Source of the DNA: Acidobacteriaceae bacterium
GTDB lineage: Bacteria > Acidobacteriota > Terriglobia > Terriglobales > Acidobacteriaceae
Assembly: GCA_003160215.1 (NCBI GenBank)
Contig: PLQW01000154.1
Span: 45,012 to 109,011, forward strand
DNA: 64,000 bases
Direction of reading: 5' to 3'
Shown here: one piece after another, positions 18,787-27,960 of the stretch
Layout: each line of letters begins with the position of its first letter
Numbering within the stretch: the first letter of the stretch is position 1
Notes under the pieces: model-generated
The model's database searches: none
Told to the model about the DNA's origin: nothing
Seen by the model: the letters and a program-made list of their open reading frames with translations, nothing else
Program-made: the position numbers and the translations under genes

Positions 18787-20646
18787 ATGAATCCGAGACT
18801 CGAAGCTGTCACCGGCCCGCTCACAGGTGCGATCATCCCGATCGCCCGCGACCGTGTCTCGATCGGCAGCGATCCCTCTAATGAATTAAGCATTTACGAC
18901 GCTTCCATCGCCAGGAACCACTGCCTGCTGACGCGGCGTGAAGAGGCGATTGTGGTCACCGATCTCGACAGCCCGCAAGGTACCTTTGTCAACGGAGTCG
19001 CGGTCAAGGAGCGGGTTCTGGAGGATGGAGACGCCCTTCGGATTGGGGAGTGTGAACTGGTTTACCGAAATGGCAGCGAGATTGCAACAACCAGTGCAAC
19101 CCTGAGTGCTGTGAGGCATGAAGTGATTGATCTCCGGCCCGAGCCGCTTTACCATCAGCCCCCAATGCCGCCACTACAGGTGACCGACGTCGGCCGCATG
19201 GCTCGGGACTTGAACGCGCTATTTAAGATCGCCAACGCGATCAATTCGCAACGCGATCTTGAGTCGCTGCAAAAAAGTGTCTTGCAGCTTCTCTTCGAAG
19301 TAGTACCGGCCGACGCCGGCGCCATTCAGATTATTGACAACATCGAACGTAATCCAACTTCCTCCGTGAGCTGGAAACGCGAAGACCGTCTCGTGCCCGA
19401 CTTTACCGTCCGGCACGAGATGGTACTTCGAAGTTTGTGGGAGCGCTCGGCAGTTGTGGCCGATCTTTCCGCCACAACGCGGCAAACAGAGAAGGTGCTC
19501 TGCGTGCCGCTGGTGGCCCTGCAAAAAACCATTGGCGTCATCTACCTGGTTTGTTTTTCTCCCACTGAAACTTTCGAACGAGACCACATAAATTTTGTGA
19601 GTTCGGTTGCCGCCATCGCGGCCGTGACCCTGGAGAGCGTTCAGGCGATGGAGTCGCTGCGGGCTGAGAACTGGCAGCTAAGACAGCAATTGGCGGCCGA
19701 CGAACCCATGATTGGCGAAAGCCTGCAGATGCTGCAACTGGCCGAAACCGTGGGCAAGGTGGCCAACGGCGATTCCGCGGTCCTGGTCCGTGGCGAAAGT
19801 GGAGTGGGCAAGGAGATTGTGGCCCGCGCCATCCATCAGAAGAGTTCACGCTCGGCACAACCGTTCATCGCCATCAATTGCGCGGCGATCCCCGATACCC
19901 TGATCGAAAGCGAGCTGTTCGGCTACGAAAAGGGCGCCTTCACCGGCGCCGTGGCCAGCAAGCGGGGAAAGCTTGAACTGGCGGCGGGAGGCACGCTCTT
20001 TCTGGACGAGATCGGAGAACTCGATACCAAGTTACAGGCGAAACTGCTCCGCGTCTTGCAGCAGAAAGAGTTCGAAAGAGTGGGAGGCACATCCACCCTG
20101 CGCTTCAACGCGCGCGTGCTGGCCGCAACCAATAAAGACCTGGAAAAAGCCATCAACGCTCGTGAATTCCGCCAGGACCTTTTCTACCGCCTGAATGTAG
20201 TCTCGGTTTCCGTACCTCCTCTGCGCGAGCATCGCGAAGACATTCCGCTGCTGGCCATTCACTTCGCCAGAAAGTATGCGCAGCGGCTTTCCCGTCCCTT
20301 CAAGGGAGTCTCGGCAGAAGCGCGTGCCTTGTTGGTGAGCTATAGTTGGCCGGGAAATGTCCGCGAGCTGGAAAACGCAATTGAACACGCCCTGGTCATG
20401 GGCACCTCCGATTCCATCCTTCCCGGCGATTTGCCAGAGTCGTTGTCGAACGACGATCCAGCCGGGCAGGGTGCGAGTGAGTATCAGGATGCGGTGATGC
20501 GCTTCAAGCGGCGGCTCATCCGGGATGCGCTGAAGCATACGGGCGACAATTGTACCGAAGCCGCTCGCGTGCTGGGAGTGCATCCTAATTATCTGCACCG
20601 GCTGGTTCGCAAGCTGGGAATTAAGACTGACTCCACAACAGAATAG
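18787..20646 (+). CDS. Sigma54-dependent activator with FHA and GAF sensor domains
   Basis: 619 residues from ATG at 18787 (GGAG 8 nt upstream; an earlier ATG at 18742 and GTG at 18724 are less likely). Order: FHA domain at about 1-100 (VSIGSDPSNELSI, ARNHC, GTFVNG), which binds phosphothreonine; GAF domain at about 140-290; AAA+ domain with Walker A GESGVGKE, the sigma54-contact loop GAFTGA, Walker B LFLDEIGEL; Fis-type helix-turn-helix near the end (CTEAARVLGVHPNYLHRLV). It couples a kinase signal and a small ligand to open-complex formation at -24/-12 promoters. The divergent cysteine-rich gene is its likely target. Confidence 0.94.
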   Translation: MNPRLEAVTGPLTGAIIPIARDRVSIGSDPSNELSIYDASIARNHCLLTRREEAIVVTDLDSPQGTFVNGVAVKERVLEDGDALRIGECELVYRNGSEIATTSATLSAVRHEVIDLRPEPLYHQPPMPPLQVTDVGRMARDLNALFKIANAINSQRDLESLQKSVLQLLFEVVPADAGAIQIIDNIERNPTSSVSWKREDRLVPDFTVRHEMVLRSLWERSAVVADLSATTRQTEKVLCVPLVALQKTIGVIYLVCFSPTETFERDHINFVSSVAAIAAVTLESVQAMESLRAENWQLRQQLAADEPMIGESLQMLQLAETVGKVANGDSAVLVRGESGVGKEIVARAIHQKSSRSAQPFIAINCAAIPDTLIESELFGYEKGAFTGAVASKRGKLELAAGGTLFLDEIGELDTKLQAKLLRVLQQKEFERVGGTSTLRFNARVLAATNKDLEKAINAREFRQDLFYRLNVVSVSVPPLREHREDIPLLAIHFARKYAQRLSRPFKGVSAEARALLVSYSWPGNVRELENAIEHALVMGTSDSILPGDLPESLSNDDPAGQGASEYQDAVMRFKRRLIRDALKHTGDNCTEAARVLGVHPNYLHRLVRKLGIKTDSTTE

Positions 20647-20694
20647 CTGCCGCTAGTACGACAATGTGGGATGCGGGCCTGATACCGCTGCAGT

Positions 20695-20746
20695 GAGAGC
20701 TATGCCGTCCCTGAAGGGACTCGGGTTCAGATACTCCACCTACCCA
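20695..20746. repeat. Internal module of the gtgtgtgagaac repeat family, third piece
   Basis: gccgtccctgaagggactcg followed by a tract ending ctcca-cctaccca matches the modules at 8600 and 25722. It is fused directly to a transposase remnant at 20747. Confidence 0.6.
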
Positions 20747-20908
20747 CCGTTGAGTCTGTACCGCGATCAGCACAGCAGCTTCCAGCGCAACGATCAACAC
20801 TGGACGCGGGCAGAAGAACTGGCGGGTCGGCAGGATCCCACGCAGTTAGGCCGGGTGCTGGAAGAGCTGGGCATGCAAGCCCTGCTTGTCGGCCCGCAAG
20901 CCGCCCAA
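20747..20908 (+). pseudogene. Transposase remnant (ISNCY-like integrase core)
   Basis: The frame reads LYRDQHSSFQRNDQHW, then EELAGRQDPTQLGRVLEELG, the part of the DDE transposase core of ISNCY/ISDol1-type elements just before the catalytic Glu. After VGPQAAQ the match ends where the family would continue GRIERLWGT. No start, no ends and no inverted repeats are left. The remaining 360 bp up to 21270 show no gene that I can support. Confidence 0.6.
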
Positions 20909-21270
20909 AATCCATGCCTACGCGGGATGGCCAGCAGTGTGAGGGCTTGGCTGCTCGTTCTTGTCTTTAAATTTGAACAGCCGTCGTCGTGCGGTGGGAA
21001 TGTGGGAGTCGCCGTCCTTTGGCGCCGTCATTTCCACCGCAGTCTTCCAATTCCGAACGGCTACGGGGGTGAAGTTTCGTTGCAGTTATAGGGTCATTTT
21101 TTCGTTGCAACGACATCGCACAGGCAAAGCATTGCCGCATCTCCGCCGCTGTGATACCTTCTCCGAACCTGTACCAATCTGAATTTCCCTTACAAGCAAA
21201 CAACGGTGTGATCGCCAAGGCTTGAGGAGTGGACTGACTGGGTGGGAAGCGTGGAGGCCAGGGAGCAAAC

Positions 21271-22797
21271 ATGATAACGGCAGAGAATCGCAAGTGGTGG
21301 GTGGTAGCTGCGATGGCGCTGCCGCTGTTCATTCTCACGATTGATTTCTTTGGCATCACAGTCGCTCTTCCATCCATCGGACACGATCTGAGGACGAGCA
21401 CGACGGGGCTGGAATGGACCATCAATGCCTTCATGCTGGCCTTTGCGGCACCGCTGCTTGCCGTCGGACGGCTGGGCGACATCATTGGCCGCCGAAAAGT
21501 ATTGCTCATCGGCACCGTGATTTTTGCGATCGGCTCGGCATTGTGCGGGGTGGCCGAGAACGACTGGTGGCTGATCGCTGCACGCGCCGTGCAGGGTCTC
21601 GGCGCAGCCATGTTCTTCTCCAACTCGCTGTCCATTGTGAGCAACGCCTTTCCCGCAGAGCAGCGCGGGGTGGGCATTGGTGCGTGGTCTTCCATTGGGA
21701 CCATCGGCTCGGCAATCGGTCCTTTGGTGGGCGGCGTGTTGACGCAATACCTTTCCTGGCACTGGTTCTTCCTGGTGAATATCCCGATTGCCGTGGTGGC
21801 CATCGTTCTGACGCTGGTGGCGGTGCCGGAATCGCGAGATGAGACTGCGCGTGGAGTGGATCTGGCCGGGTTCGTCACCGTGACGGTCGGCTTTGTTCTC
21901 TTAGTAGTGGGTGTCGAGCTTGTCGATAGTCTGGGCGCCGCATCGCCCATCGTGATTGGTGCGCTGGTCGCAGGGGCCCTGGTGCTGGTGCTTTTCTATG
22001 CGATCGAGTCGCACATCAAGAATCCGCTGGTGGAGTTCGGCATTTTTGAGAACTGGAGCTTTGTCGGGACTTCGGGTGTGGCGGCAATCGCTAATTATGT
22101 TTTCGGCGCCTTGACCTTTTTCATGACCCTTTACCTGCAGCACGTGCTCAATTTTTCGCCCGTGAAAACCGGCCTTGTTTTCCTCGCTTACACTGTGCCT
22201 TTTATTCCGATGTCAACCGTTGCCGGACGCGCCTTGCGTCCCTGGGGTGCGCGCCTGTGCATGACGATTGGCATGGCCTTGGTTGCCATCTCTTTCGCGG
22301 TGTTCGCCTTTATCAGTCCCGCCAGCGGCGTCATGCTTTCGGTCGTGGGGCTGGTCGTCCACAGTGTCGGCCAGGCCTATGCCTACAACATATCCACGGC
22401 CGCGGCCATGGACCTGGTTCCCGCACAGAAAGCCGGCGAAGTTTCGGGATTGATTTCAACCATTCGCATGATCTCCCTCGTTTTTGGAGTGGCGGTGACC
22501 GGCGCACTCTTCAAGACCCTCGAGAAGAGGAAGTTGTTCGATCTCTTCGCGGCCGCCGGCAGGAATCTGACCCTGGCCGAGCGGGCGGAGGTGAAAGGGC
22601 TCCTTTCGGGTTCCGTGGATGCGCAGGCCAAGTTAGCTGCGCTGGTGCCTGAGGCGGCCCACCAGATGGAAGGCATCGTGCACGGCGCATTTGTGCACGG
22701 GCTGGACGGAGTCATGGTGCTTTGCCTGGTGCTTTCGCTGGTGGGCGTCGCTTCCGCGCTGCTGGTTAGCGAGAAGAAAGCGGGTCAGAACAAGTAG
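21271..22797 (+). CDS. MFS drug exporter, DHA2 (14-TM EmrB/QacA) type
   Basis: 508 residues and about 14 transmembrane helices. Motif A of the superfamily, GRLGDIIGRRKVLLIG, follows TM2, and motif C, GPLVGGVLTQYLSWHWFF, lies in TM5, marking an H+-antiporter; TIDFFGITVALPSIGHDL in TM1 is typical of DHA2. The start ATG has GGGAG upstream. The C-terminus has a soluble insertion between the last helices (LFAAAGRNLTLAERAEVKGL). It exports drugs or other amphiphiles across the inner membrane; no partner adaptor or TolC gene is present. Its stop overlaps the stop of the convergent porin gene by 13 bp. Confidence 0.93.
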   Translation: MITAENRKWWVVAAMALPLFILTIDFFGITVALPSIGHDLRTSTTGLEWTINAFMLAFAAPLLAVGRLGDIIGRRKVLLIGTVIFAIGSALCGVAENDWWLIAARAVQGLGAAMFFSNSLSIVSNAFPAEQRGVGIGAWSSIGTIGSAIGPLVGGVLTQYLSWHWFFLVNIPIAVVAIVLTLVAVPESRDETARGVDLAGFVTVTVGFVLLVVGVELVDSLGAASPIVIGALVAGALVLVLFYAIESHIKNPLVEFGIFENWSFVGTSGVAAIANYVFGALTFFMTLYLQHVLNFSPVKTGLVFLAYTVPFIPMSTVAGRALRPWGARLCMTIGMALVAISFAVFAFISPASGVMLSVVGLVVHSVGQAYAYNISTAAAMDLVPAQKAGEVSGLISTIRMISLVFGVAVTGALFKTLEKRKLFDLFAAAGRNLTLAERAEVKGLLSGSVDAQAKLAALVPEAAHQMEGIVHGAFVHGLDGVMVLCLVLSLVGVASALLVSEKKAGQNK

Positions 22798-24014
22798 ATC
22801 AGGTTGATGGCCGATGTGAACTGCTGGCCGACGAGAGTGTCGCGCCTTTGAAACACGTTTTTGTTCGACAGATCCAGACGAATCTCCCCGCGCACCGCGA
22901 ACTTGCCGTCCAGCTTCTTCAGACGCCGGTCGAGGTCCGAGAACTTTGCGGCCATGTCGTATTCCGGAGTCAACGTGTATCCCTGAAGGGTCTGCGGCAC
23001 TCCGGTACGAGTACCTCCACCGTCGTTGAAAACTTCTCCCCGAAAAGCCAGCGAGAATGGTTTCGTTAGGTTGTACTTGGCATACCCGGCCAAGCCTTTC
23101 CAGATTGCGTCATGGCCAACGGCGACTCCGTTCTCCTCGTGGGCGTAGAGCGCATCGAAACCGAGGTTCAGCTTCGAAGTCGTTTTCCAGCTGCCTACGA
23201 CTTCGTATGCGCTGCGCTGGTCGTAATCGTTCTTCGGGCGCTCCGGGCCATGAATAAAATTGAAGTACAGCGCTGTGGTCTTGGTTGGAGTCACCGTTAT
23301 TTGTCCGCCCACCGAGTAACCATGATTCAACCTTTGAAACTCATCCCATCCATTCGTCACTAGCAGCATTTCGGAAATCTTGCTGGTGAACGCGTAGGTG
23401 GCTTTCACTCCGGTATGCGTAAACGGCACACCGAAGCCGAAGATGAATCCGCGGCTGAATTCGTCGTTGTAACCGTCATACCCGCCGATGATCTCCGACC
23501 CCATGTGAGTGGCAAACTTCCCGGCATCGAAGCGCAGTCCCTTGCCCAGAGGCGCGATGTAACTGAGGTACATCTCAGGAATATCGACGTGATGGGCTAT
23601 CCCGGTCTGGCAGTTCCGGAACAAGCCGTAAGCCGCAGTGACCTCCGGAACGCCGGAGCCGGCGATCAGGTTGAAGCGGAACCCAAACTGGTTGGGCTTT
23701 TCAATGGCGCGCTGGATCACCAGTTGCGCCATGTCAAGCTGAGGATCGTTGTCGTTGAAATCGAAGACGCGGAATTGGTTCAGGCGAGAGCCAGGCTGGT
23801 TGGTATTGTACTCGTACGATAGCGACAGGAAACCGTTCGCGGTGATCCCGCGCCACCATGCGTGAGTTTCGGGGGTGCCGGCCGGATTAGCCGATGCCAG
23901 TCCTGCGGCGACAGGGTTCTCCTGTGCACCCAAAAGCAGGGGTGAGAGCAACATCACCCCTGCCAAGGTAACGCTTCCCAGGAACCGGCCAAACGCGACG
24001 AGCGTCTCCGCCAT
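22785..24014 (-). CDS. Outer-membrane beta-barrel porin (BBP2/OmpL-like)
   Basis: 409 residues with a signal peptide ending at about LLLGAQ, alternating beta strands, and a terminal Phe (INLIYLF), the usual end of an outer-membrane barrel. The N-terminal WWRGITANGFLSLSYEYN and LDMAQLVIQRAIEKPNQFGF are typical of the 'putative beta-barrel porin-2' family. It begins 2 bp after the stop of the ammonium transporter gene, so the two are co-transcribed; a role in letting ammonium or another nitrogen source cross the outer membrane is an inference from this. Its ligand is not known. Confidence 0.88.
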   Translation of the reverse strand: MAETLVAFGRFLGSVTLAGVMLLSPLLLGAQENPVAAGLASANPAGTPETHAWWRGITANGFLSLSYEYNTNQPGSRLNQFRVFDFNDNDPQLDMAQLVIQRAIEKPNQFGFRFNLIAGSGVPEVTAAYGLFRNCQTGIAHHVDIPEMYLSYIAPLGKGLRFDAGKFATHMGSEIIGGYDGYNDEFSRGFIFGFGVPFTHTGVKATYAFTSKISEMLLVTNGWDEFQRLNHGYSVGGQITVTPTKTTALYFNFIHGPERPKNDYDQRSAYEVVGSWKTTSKLNLGFDALYAHEENGVAVGHDAIWKGLAGYAKYNLTKPFSLAFRGEVFNDGGGTRTGVPQTLQGYTLTPEYDMAAKFSDLDRRLKKLDGKFAVRGEIRLDLSNKNVFQRRDTLVGQQFTSAINLIYLF

Positions 24015-24016
24015 CG

Positions 24017-25318
24017 CTATTCTCTGGTGCCGACCAGATCTCCCTTTCCGTCGATCCGCTCAATCAGATCGTGGGGTTCGCCTTGAAACAGCTCTTCCAC
24101 TTCGAGGGTCTCATAGGCGTGCTCACCATGAATGGATTCATCCAGGCCGAGTTCTTCGCTCATCTCTGTGACTTTGACCGGAGTGAACAGGTTAATGACC
24201 CATAGCATGCCGTAGGTGAAAGCGAATGCCCATACGGAGGAGAAGAGAACCGCGACCACTTGTTTCACGAAGAACGACGGGTTGCCATACAGCAAACCAT
24301 TCGTGCCCGCGGGATTGAACGCTTTGTTGGCGAACAGTCCCAGCATAAGGATGCCGAGGAAGCCACCGACTCCGTGCACGCCCCAAACATCGAGTGCGTC
24401 GTCCCAGTGCAGGTGGTTCTTCATTTCGACCGCGAAGTAGCAAACCACGCCTGACACCAGTCCAATGATGACGGCCGTGGTGGGCGAAACATAGCCCGCC
24501 GCGGGAGTGATGGTCGCGAGTCCGGCGACCGCGCCGGTGAGAAGTCCGAGGAACTTGGGCTTTCTCTCCCGGAACCAGGCCACCGCCAACCAAGCCACGG
24601 CGGCGAACGAAGCGGCGATATCGGTATTAAGGAACGCGGTTGCGGTCACCGAGTCAACCCGCATTTCGCTGCCGGCGTTGAAGCCGTACCAGCCGAACCA
24701 CAACAGTCCCGTGCCCAAGGCAACTAGGGGAATGCTGTGGGGGCCGCGATCGAGTATCCGGCGCTTGCCTACGTAGAGGACAGATGCCAGTGCAGCCAAT
24801 CCGGCAATGTTGTGCACCACGATGCCACCGGCAAAGTCGAGCACTCCCCAGCGCTGTAGGATTCCGCCGCCCCAAACCATGTGCACGAAGGGGAAGTAAA
24901 CGAAAGTGAGCCACGCCGTCAGAAACAGGCAGTAAGCCTTGAAACTCACGCGGTTGGTGAAGGCCCCCGAAATGAGAGCTGGGGTGATAATGGCGAACAT
25001 CATTTGATAGGCGATGAAAACCATCATGGGAATGGTGTTGTTGGGCGACGCCGTGGTGAGATCAATGCCGCGCAGGCAGGCGTTATGAAGGTTGCCGATG
25101 ATGCCGTGCCAGTCACCGCTGAAGCACAGCGAATATCCGTATAGATACCAGATGACGGTCGTCCAGCCCATCGAGACGAAGCTCTGGATCATGATGGCCA
25201 GAACATTCTTCCGTCCTACCAGCCCGCCATAAAAGAAGGCGAGGCCTGGGGTCATGAGCATGACCAGGCTGGTGCACAAAATCATGAAACCGGTATTACC
25301 GGTGTCAAGGTGAAGCAT
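24017..25318 (-). CDS. amt: Ammonium transporter
   Basis: 433 residues and 11 transmembrane helices, as in AmtB. FFYGGLVGRKNVLAIM, the pore His pair (VHMVWGGG and WGVHGVGG), DFAGGIVVHNIAG and GTGLLWFGWYGFNAGS are all diagnostic. The N-terminus has no separate cleaved signal. The C-terminal 45 residues are longer and more acidic than in AmtB (EELGLDESIHGEHAYE). The ribosome site GGAGG lies before ATG at 25318. It is normally paired with glnK; here the next gene is instead an outer-membrane porin. No sigma54 site was found upstream in 25319-25700, in which I also see no gene. Confidence 0.95.
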   Translation of the reverse strand: MLHLDTGNTGFMILCTSLVMLMTPGLAFFYGGLVGRKNVLAIMIQSFVSMGWTTVIWYLYGYSLCFSGDWHGIIGNLHNACLRGIDLTTASPNNTIPMMVFIAYQMMFAIITPALISGAFTNRVSFKAYCLFLTAWLTFVYFPFVHMVWGGGILQRWGVLDFAGGIVVHNIAGLAALASVLYVGKRRILDRGPHSIPLVALGTGLLWFGWYGFNAGSEMRVDSVTATAFLNTDIAASFAAVAWLAVAWFRERKPKFLGLLTGAVAGLATITPAAGYVSPTTAVIIGLVSGVVCYFAVEMKNHLHWDDALDVWGVHGVGGFLGILMLGLFANKAFNPAGTNGLLYGNPSFFVKQVVAVLFSSVWAFAFTYGMLWVINLFTPVKVTEMSEELGLDESIHGEHAYETLEVEELFQGEPHDLIERIDGKGDLVGTRE

Positions 25319-25700
25319 GAGAACCTCCAGGAGATAAAATGCGGCAGAAAGTTAGCTCATCGCCCCGACAGGAGCGGGACTCGAGGGAAGCGCTAGCACA
25401 GTGACTGCCGGAAGATCGGAAACCGGAGAGGCAGTCGGCAACGCTTTGGGTAGGCAATCCCCTCTTCACGTTCGAGACGAGCAGGCTATGGAATGCAATC
25501 GCGTATAAGGGCGAGGGGAGCGTACTATGCCTCGTAGCAATGTCCGAAAAGCAGCATCTGCCGCCCCATAAGTTTCTTCTTCTGGTGTAGCGGAATCTGT
25601 GTGACGCGTCACAAGATGGGGTGATAACGGGCGGTGAGCTTGGAAGATCTAGGGCGATTTGAGGTGGGGTTTATCCGCTTTTGATGAGTACAGCAGGGCT

Positions 25701-25873
25701 TTTTAGGGGGTGTGTGAGAACTGTGCCGTCCCTGAAGGGACTCGTTGATTTTTTTGGACTTTACCCAGGGCTTACGCCCTGGGCTAATATTGTTTCGCCC
25801 CTGCGGGGCTAGATTTTGCGCAATTCGTTCCACCCTGACAACTCAAAACGAGTTATCACACATACGCTCTAAA
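25701..25873. repeat. Inverted-repeat element, copy 3
   Basis: Left arm ttttagggggtgtgtgagaac at 25701-25721 and right arm gttatcacacatacgctcta at 25852-25871 are inverted copies with a few mismatches. Inside are gccgtccctgaagggactcg, then acccagggcttacgccctgg, and cgcccctgcggggct, each a small hairpin. It ends 9 bp before the HAD gene stop codon. Confidence 0.75.
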
Positions 25874-25881
25874 GGCCGGCT

Positions 25882-26613
25882 CTACCTAGGAGGCACACCA
25901 GCGCTGGAACCGCTGTGGCCGTCTGGCACAGCCAACTTCGCCAGCTTGCCGACATTCGGCACTTCCAGATCGGGATGGGCTTGGACCCGCTTGGTGGCTG
26001 TCGCCTCTTTGCCCTGTCTGCGATTGACCCACACGGTGGCAATCTCTAGGGCATGCGCGGGTACCACATCGTGGTACAAGCTCTCGGCAACATGCAGCAG
26101 GCGCTCGCGCGGAATTTGGAAGCGGCGTAACAACGCCTCGAAATTATTGAACGACGGTTTGTAACTGTGTACTTGTTGAGCGGTTACCACGGCGTCGAAA
26201 CATGCCTCCAGCTTCGGCGCAGTGTAGGCGAACAAGTCGTCGTCAATATTGGAAAGCACGGCCAGCTTGTAGCGGGACTGCAAACGGCGCAGTGCGGGGA
26301 CCGTATCGGCAAAGGGCTGCCAGTTTCGGATCGATTCCGCCAGTCCGTTGGCCTCGGCGGTGCCGACGGAGAAGTGCAGCTCGCGAGCGAAGTCGCGAAC
26401 CACCTGTGCCAGCACCTCGCGATAGCTGCGGTAGGGACCGCTTTGGGCGCGCGGCTCCAATTCCGAATAGAGATTGAGAATCTGGGCGTCGCTGAGCGCG
26501 TGGCCCTTGCTCTCCAGCAACGGACGCAAGTAGCTGAGCAGGCCGGTTTCCCAGTCAATCAATGTGCCGTAGCAGTCGAAGGAAAGCCATTCAAAGCGTG
26601 CGAAATCTATCAA
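25882..26613 (-). CDS. HAD-superfamily hydrolase, type II haloacid dehalogenase-like
   Basis: 243 residues. FDCYGTLIDWE holds the nucleophile Asp (motif I), LAVLSNIDDDLF motif II, SYKPSFNNFEALL the Lys of motif III, and HVAESLYHDVVPA motif IV. The four-helix cap between 18 and 95 is that of class I HADs like L-2-haloacid dehalogenase. The substrate cannot be fixed from sequence; many such proteins are phosphatases. Its ATG overlaps the TGA of the YhaM-like gene (26610-26613), so it is translated by coupling. Confidence 0.85.
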   Translation of the reverse strand: MIDFARFEWLSFDCYGTLIDWETGLLSYLRPLLESKGHALSDAQILNLYSELEPRAQSGPYRSYREVLAQVVRDFARELHFSVGTAEANGLAESIRNWQPFADTVPALRRLQSRYKLAVLSNIDDDLFAYTAPKLEACFDAVVTAQQVHSYKPSFNNFEALLRRFQIPRERLLHVAESLYHDVVPAHALEIATVWVNRRQGKEATATKRVQAHPDLEVPNVGKLAKLAVPDGHSGSSAGVPPR

Positions 26614-27806
26614 AACGACGATTTTCCCGTGCCGGCCACCGGCGTTACCTTGTGCGAAGCAAACTCGCGCTCGAGCGCTTCCAGGGGAGACGGCTCCGGC
26701 TCTTTTTCGGCCGGTTGCGCGGCGGCGCTTTCAGGTTGGGCCTCGACGTTTTGGACGACTGCGGGTTCCGGCGAGGTATTTCCGTTGCCGGCAACTGCGG
26801 CCGACTTTCGCGCCTCCGCCTCTCGCGACGCGGACAGGCCCTTTTCCAGAAATTTCTTGGTATTCAGCAGCGGACGCGCCAGCGATGGGTTGTAGCTGGT
26901 CCACGGGCTGTCGTAATCGGCCTCACGCTCGAACTGTGCGCGCATGCTCTCCATCTTGGAGTCGAGATCGTCGAGATAGTGCAGCATGAGCGCCTCGGGA
27001 AACATAGGCAGTTTAGGCGAACCAAATTCATAGTGCCCGTGATGGCTGATGATCATGTGCTCGATCAGGATCTTCAACTCGCCGGGAAAGCCGGGCAGAT
27101 GCGCGAGCTTCTCGTGCAGCATTTCCAGTTCGATGATCATGTGTCCCAGCAACTGGCCCTCGGTGGTGTACGCAATCGAGCGCTGATACGCGAGTTCGTG
27201 CAGCTTTCCAATGTCGTGCAGGAAGGCGCCGCTCAGCAGCAGGTCGCGGTTCACCTGGGGATAGTTGCGGGCGGCAAGGTCGCAAACGGTAAACAGCGAG
27301 ACCACGTGGTCGAGCAGCCCGCCGACAAACGCGTGGTGCAGCGTCTTGGCCGCGGGCGCGTTCTTGTACGCGGCGACGATCGCCTCGTCGGCCATGAATT
27401 CCTGGAGCAGCGATTTCAGCCAGCGATTCTCGAAGCTCTCGACGAATTCGCTCAGCGTGCGCCATAGCCCATCAATGTCCTTCGAGGTCTTGGGAAGGTA
27501 GTCGGAGTAGTCGATCTCCGGATCTTCCAGCTTGCGCAACTTGTGGATGGTGAGCTGCCAGCGCCCGTTGTACTTGTGGACCACGCCCTTCACTTTGACA
27601 AAGTCGTCCTGCTCGAACGAATCAAGGGTGTCGGCGACGTTGTCCCACATGTTCGCCTGCAGTTGGCCGCTGCGGTCGGCCAGAGTGACGGAAAGGTAAA
27701 GTTCACCATTTTTTTTGGACTTCACCTGCTTGGCAGCTACCACGAAGAGCGAGGTGATGGTCTGGTTCTCCAGCCGGGCGCAATCGCAAATGTAGAATTC
27801 CTTCAT
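26610..27806 (-). CDS. YhaM-like 3'-5' exoribonuclease (OB fold plus HD domain)
   Basis: 398 residues from ATG at 27806 (MKEFYICDC). An N-terminal OB fold (LSVTLADRSGQLQANMWDN) at about 15-95 binds nucleic acid; an HD metal-dependent domain follows at about 150-300 with HHAFVGGLLDHV, LHDIGKLHE and ISHHGHYEFGSPK. The C-terminal 80 residues are Pro/Ala/Glu-rich and probably disordered. The family trims RNA and single-stranded DNA from the 3' end. The frame remains open for 33 codons upstream but without similarity. It is followed with a 4-bp overlap by the HAD gene. Confidence 0.9.
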   Translation of the reverse strand: MKEFYICDCARLENQTITSLFVVAAKQVKSKKNGELYLSVTLADRSGQLQANMWDNVADTLDSFEQDDFVKVKGVVHKYNGRWQLTIHKLRKLEDPEIDYSDYLPKTSKDIDGLWRTLSEFVESFENRWLKSLLQEFMADEAIVAAYKNAPAAKTLHHAFVGGLLDHVVSLFTVCDLAARNYPQVNRDLLLSGAFLHDIGKLHELAYQRSIAYTTEGQLLGHMIIELEMLHEKLAHLPGFPGELKILIEHMIISHHGHYEFGSPKLPMFPEALMLHYLDDLDSKMESMRAQFEREADYDSPWTSYNPSLARPLLNTKKFLEKGLSASREAEARKSAAVAGNGNTSPEPAVVQNVEAQPESAAAQPAEKEPEPSPLEALEREFASHKVTPVAGTGKSSF

Positions 27807-27960
27807 AGCGGGACCTGCGGGCACATCGCGACAAGACAATGCGGCCAGGGGTTCATGGTATCGCACTTGGCGGTGGATGGCGCCAGAGAAACGCGGGAAC
27901 GCCAACCGCGGTAGAAGGAAGGGCGTCTCCCCGCGCGTCCTTCAGACTAAGAGCTACAGA

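Noticed and set aside
20967-21950. 327-codon minus-strand frame
   Set aside because: Runs through the MFS gene in antisense; low-complexity Pro/Thr text.
25319-25700. Sigma54 promoter upstream of amt
   Set aside because: No TGGCAC-N5-TTGC pattern on the minus strand.
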